From Paragordius varius (Eukaryota > Nematomorpha), in contig OZ176054.1 of assembly GCA_964247055.1 (NCBI GenBank), positions 12,152,001 through 12,216,000 on the forward strand: a stretch of DNA of 64,000 bases, given 5' to 3'. Both the position numbers and the translations under genes were made by a program. This document shows, one piece after another, positions 61,766-64,000 of the stretch (position 1 is its first letter; each line of letters opens with the position of its first letter). Under the pieces are notes generated by a model, which made no database searches, was not told the origin of the DNA, and saw nothing but the letters and a program-made list of their open reading frames with translations.

Positions 61766-62257
61766 TTACAAAATTGGCCATTTCCATTGTTTAGTCGGCG
61801 GATTTTCCAGTAATTCTTCCCAAGGTTTCCAGTCCAAAAACTTTTTGGCTAAATTTAATTCATTTTCAGCCTGAATTATTAGGATAAAAACCTGTAAAAT
61901 AGCTTCCTCAACCTGATCACCGTTAAATTTTTTTTCCAATTTAATTATATTAGGTTCCTACGATAAAAATAATTTTCAGTGCTACCGATTTAACCATATG
62001 TAATTTTTCTTTGATTATTTGTTCTGTTGATTTTCTATAAAAAGCTTCCGGTGGCATTTGGGACAATACATAAAGTATTTTTTCATAATAATGCGATAAA
62101 GTCTAAATTATAAAGTAAAACTATGGTACAAGATGCGGGGATTTGGCCACCTTTAATCCAGTTAAACCAGTTGTCTATGGGTATCAAAATTTTTTTATTA
62201 ATCATACCAAAATATAATTTAAAGAAAAAAACTTACTCTTTTGACAAATGAACCCAT
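61766..62257 (-). CDS. NDUFA5: NADH dehydrogenase 1 alpha subcomplex subunit 5 homologue
   Basis: Five exons: 62257-62237, 62174-62130, 62102-61986, 61957-61892 and 61870-61766. The GT-AG introns are 62, 27, 28 and 21 nt, all phase 0. The product is 117 aa; the human protein is about 116. Family landmarks in order: [14 protein letters not shown] near the N-terminus, [49 protein letters not shown] and the Trp-rich end [25 protein letters not shown]5 is an accessory subunit of the peripheral arm of mitochondrial complex I. The 21-nt intron (61891-61871) is a multiple of three and contains no stop, so retention would add seven hydrophobic residues between ILQ and AENEL. Its removal restores the family sequence exactly, so I infer it is spliced. 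Divergent neighbour VTA1 starts 52 bp away. Confidence 0.95.
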
Positions 62258-62309
62258 CTCGATTAATTTAATACATAACAATGTGTTATACTGAATGGAT
62301 GAATAAACC
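62258..62309. promoter_or_regulatory. 52-bp bidirectional intergenic region between NDUFA5 and VTA1
   Basis: The start codons of the two divergent genes are separated by only 52 bp, so both 5' UTRs and the core promoters must overlap, be shared or extend into the coding sequences. No TATA box is evident in either direction. Confidence 0.55.
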
Positions 62310-63832
62310 ATGAGTACCTCAATCCCACCACAACTCAAAAAAATTCAAGTTTTTATAAAATTGGCTGAAGAACATATTAAACGAGATCCTGTTATAGCTT
62401 ATTATTGTAATTTTATTATGATATATATATATCACAGGTAAATTGCATGCCCTCCAAGAAGGTATGAGAATAGATAAAACATCCAAAGAATGTTTAAAAT
62501 ACCTCACAACTCTTATGGATGAATTGGAGACGGTATAATGATAAATATTAATTATAAAGATATATTAATTTTATATTGTTACTTTGCAATAGTTAATATT
62601 GTAATTTTGCATCGGAAAGTTTTTGTTTAAAATTAATTTAAAAAATTTTTTTTCGCTAAAACGCGTTAAATTTTTTTTATTATGGATGCAAAATATACCT
62701 TTATTAACACAATTCTAAATAGTATATAATGTCACTAAATGTTGATTTTAATCTATGAATGAGGCTTGTAAAAAATAAAAAACAATATATTTATCATGCG
62801 ATTAAAATTAATATTAAAACGTCAAAAACTAAATTAAAATGTTAGATTTAATCACATATGCAATAATTGCTATTTAAATAATCAATTTAAAATGGTAACT
62901 GTATTTTGTTTGACTATTCTTAACTTGTGCAATTGATGACTGCTAATTGCGGCATTTACAAGTCGCCAAATCGGTTATTTTTTAATAGGTTGAATACTCA
63001 ACCCTAACCTATTACATTTATGTTCATGGGTAAAACCATCTCAATTAACAAATTTAATATTAGTATGGTCAATACCTCCTTAAAATTTAGAGTTTATATT
63101 TATATCTGAATTACTATAATACATGCATTCAGTTGAAGAAAGAAAATAGAGCTAACGAAGCCTTAACCAATGATATCATAGGGCAATCCTATGTCGAAGC
63201 CTATGCGATTAAACTTTTTTTGTACGCTGATACTGAGGACAGAAATGCCAATTTTAACAAGTTTTTCGATTTTAATTTTGAATTTTATAATATTTATGAT
63301 AAACCATTTATATTGACACTTTGATAGGTTTTATATCTCCATTATAATTAAATAGTTTATACAGTTAGCGGTCCTATTCCATTCATGAAAGTTTTGAATC
63401 CGTTTAAATATAATCAACTACATATCTATAATTTATCAAAAATTAAATTCATGTACCTTTAAACATTGTATTACTGCCCTGTTAAAGTATCGATTAACGT
63501 CAAAAAAATTGCTTAGATTTAGTGGATTATGCCCTTAAATAGTCATGCTTCATATATATATAATTTTATACAAATTATTTTATAGAAACGTTTTGAAAGC
63601 ATTTTTCACAGCCGGCATTTTGTTTGACACCCTTACTTTGTTTGGTCCTTTGCCAGAAGAAGTAGTTTCTTTTAAATTATTGTTTAATTGTTATGTTAAA
63701 ATTTGGATAAATATAATTGTTTACGTAACTTAACTTAGTTATTGGAAAAACGTAAATATGCCAAATGGAAATCCGCTTATCTGAATGAATGTTTTAAAAC
63801 TGGCGCTGAACCGAAACCTGGTCCTCCTGATG
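62310..63832 (+). CDS. VTA1: Vacuolar sorting protein VTA1/LIP5 homologue (3' end outside window)
   Basis: Exons 62310-62406, 62438-62532, 63133-63260, 63586-63661 and 63739 to about 63832. GT-AG introns are 31, 600, 325 and 77 nt. The reading covers the N-terminal Vta1 domain, two MIT-like helical bundles: MSTSIPPQLKKIQ, EEHIKRDPVIAYYC, KLHALQEGMRIDKTSKECLK, YVEAYAIKLFLYADTEDRN, VLKAFFTAGILFDTLTLFG and RKYAKWKSAYLNECFKTG, then PKPGPPD. VTA1 binds and activates the AAA ATPase VPS4 and binds ESCRT-III proteins, so it acts in recycling ESCRT-III during multivesicular-body formation, cytokinesis and budding. The C-terminal VPS4-binding domain should lie beyond 64000. The last exon boundary is tentative: a GT donor at 63833 is likely, as reading on gives a stop within ten codons. 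The 31-nt intron splits the Cys codon of YYC. Confidence 0.93.
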
Positions 63833-64000
63833 GTTATTTTATACAGATTTATAAAATTTAATTGTTAAAGACAAAACCTAATTTAAGCTATCGTTTGGCC
63901 TGTGGAACAAGGCAGATGTTTGTATTTACTTTTTATTTTTTGTCTTAATCATATAAATTTTTAGTGTAAATAATTATTGAATGTACCTCTAGAAAATTGA

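Overview
This is AT-rich nuclear DNA from a eukaryote, almost certainly an animal. It has spliced genes, a eukaryotic tRNA-Thr, mitochondrial complex I and ESCRT-accessory genes, an SLC1 glutamate-type transporter, and many hAT, mariner, Helitron-like and Ty3/gypsy relics. The most telling trait is intron size. Several genes can only be read by removing GT-AG introns of about 21-35 nt, beside ordinary introns of 60-730 nt. Very short introns are reported for dicyemids and some other reduced parasitic animals; I cannot name the species from the window.

Layout. Bases 1-173 hold the 3' end of an unrecognised spliced gene, followed by a hAT-type element (227-1887). Bases 2692-3656 (minus) hold a two-exon gene for a protein with about 215 consecutive Gly/Ser residues and a basic tail, whose last codons lie in a small inserted MITE. 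From about 6.4 to 28 kb the window is mostly repeats: a young Ty3/gypsy element (6885-11168), hAT derivatives, mariner relics, a 2.4-kb imperfect palindrome (15510-17905), a decayed hAT transposase copy (19008-21333), a long-TIR element, and Helitron-like copies (23.4 and 24.6-26.8 kb). Bases 28-40 kb hold two weak gene candidates, a 21-bp minisatellite, an inverted Helitron-like copy (33.2-35.5 kb), two foldback-like elements in opposite orientation (36.2-38.0 kb) and a mariner relic. Bases 40.8-45.2 kb are an older Ty3/gypsy relic with a TA-flanked MITE in one LTR.

Clear genes resume with an Asn/Ser-rich three-exon gene (45389-48569, minus) and an excitatory amino acid transporter homologue (51705-53918, minus). 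The right end is a dense gene island: an unrecognised three-exon membrane-protein candidate (60763-61525, minus), tRNA-Thr(CGT) (61600-61671), a complete NDUFA5 homologue (61766-62257, minus) with four introns down to 21 nt, and a VTA1/LIP5 homologue (62310 onward, plus) that runs off the window. NDUFA5 and VTA1 are divergent, with only 52 bp between start codons.

The genes do not form one pathway: respiration (NDUFA5), endosomal sorting (VTA1), amino acid uptake (SLC1) and translation (tRNA) sit as separate housekeeping units in repeat-rich DNA. Ultra-short introns hide several of these genes from simple ORF scans, so other short-exon genes may remain unseen in the stretches I describe as empty.
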